Origin: a virus
Virus record (IMG/VR): IMGVR_UViG_3300034152_000099
Span: 1-29,819 of that record
Direction: 5' to 3' (one strand)
DNA length: 29,819 bases
The notes under the pieces were generated by a model. That model made no database searches. It was not told the DNA's origin and saw only the letters and a program-made list of their open reading frames with translations. Made by a program: the position numbers and the translations under genes. Below, in pieces: positions 29,501-29,819 of the stretch; position 1 is the first letter of the stretch, and every line of letters starts with the position of its first letter.

Positions 29501-29819
29501 ATGGCTGCATATACAATCGAGTTGACAGGCACTCAAAATAGTGCAACAATCACTCCTTTATTTGTTTTCTCCGGTACGATAGAAGTGGAAATAGACGACG
29601 TCTCTCAAGGATTTCTTACATCCGGAGTAGCGGGATCCTTTACCTTAAATAATGGAGAGAAACTCGAATATATATGTAGTGATTGGGATAGTATTACTAA
29701 AATTGATATAGGAGTAGATAAAGTCTCAGGTGATATCTCCGGTTGGACACTGCCGAGTTCATTAGTGGATTTTTATATTAATTCTACGTCTGTTTCAGGT
29801 GATATCTCCGGTTGGACAC
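29501..29819 (+). CDS. Leucine-rich-repeat-like tail protein, 5' part
   Basis: GAGGTCTAAG precedes ATG 29501; the frame is open to the window end. The N-terminal ~65 residues (YTIELTGTQNSATITPLFVF...) form a strand-rich domain, then 23-residue repeats begin: SGDISGWTLPSSLVDFYI, NSTS, and again SGDISGWT. This is an LRR-like unit as in some phage fibres and bacterial surface proteins, a probable ligand-binding surface. Confidence 0.65.
   Translation, partial: MAAYTIELTGTQNSATITPLFVFSGTIEVEIDDVSQGFLTSGVAGSFTLNNGEKLEYICSDWDSITKIDIGVDKVSGDISGWTLPSSLVDFYINSTSVSGDISGWT
29726..29819 (+). repeat. Direct repeat units of 69-nt period
   Basis: TCAGGTGATATCTCCGGTTG plus GACAC occurs at 29726-29750 and again at 29795-29819, identical over 25 nt at a 69-nt period (23 codons). 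More copies are expected past the window end. Confidence 0.75.

Overview
The window is a stretch of a tailed double-stranded DNA phage (Caudoviricetes) genome or prophage. All genes I accept lie on the + strand, are tightly packed, and often overlap by 1-11 bases (ATGA or TAATG junctions). The DNA is AT-rich. Shine-Dalgarno (SD) sites such as AAGGAG or GAGGTG precede most starts, and TAA, TAG and TGA all serve as stops, so the code is the standard bacterial one. The host cannot be named from the sequence. The portal family (DUF4055), MuF protein, P22-like coat, gp10-like protein and DUF4128-type tail terminator point to a phage with a connector and a tail. No tape measure, holin/endolysin pair, integrase or DNA polymerase is inside the window.

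Region 1 (1-13.5 kb) holds early or accessory genes: nucleotide handling and DNA repair (deoxyribosyltransferase-like, MazG-like, SLOG, DUF1937, Cas4-like nuclease, ATP-dependent DNA ligase, polynucleotide-kinase-like ATPase, VRR-NUC-like nuclease, metallophosphoesterase), a sulfotransferase-like protein, several small membrane proteins, and many tiny Cys-rich zinc-ribbon proteins. Several tiny genes are broken by frame shifts or stop codons. At 11.45-11.69 kb lies a non-coding element bounded by a perfect 17-bp inverted repeat, just upstream of a zinc/HTH regulator.

Region 2 (13.85-27.1 kb) is the packaging and head/connector operon. It begins with a sigma70-like promoter, followed by small and large terminase, an HTH/zinc protein, a lipoprotein, a membrane-anchored trypsin-like protease, portal, MuF, a small head protein with an apparent ATT start, a scaffold split by an in-frame TAA, the major capsid protein, and connector and tail-completion genes with an inserted methyltransferase. 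A row of five RNA-type hairpins, three with the identical loop GGGAT, sits directly upstream of the capsid gene.

Region 3 (27.5-29.8 kb) is the start of a receptor-binding module: a beta-helix tail spike and repeat proteins. Two genes share a near-identical 26-nt translation leader, suggesting modular exchange.

Six endonuclease genes (three GIY-YIG, one of them truncated, and three endonuclease-VII-like HNH) are wedged into gene junctions, four of them inside the structural operon. Several neighbours carry scars: a lost start, a decapitated gene and a truncated endonuclease. The main candidates for something new are the GGGAT-hairpin array, the inverted-repeat element, and the protease gene in the head operon.
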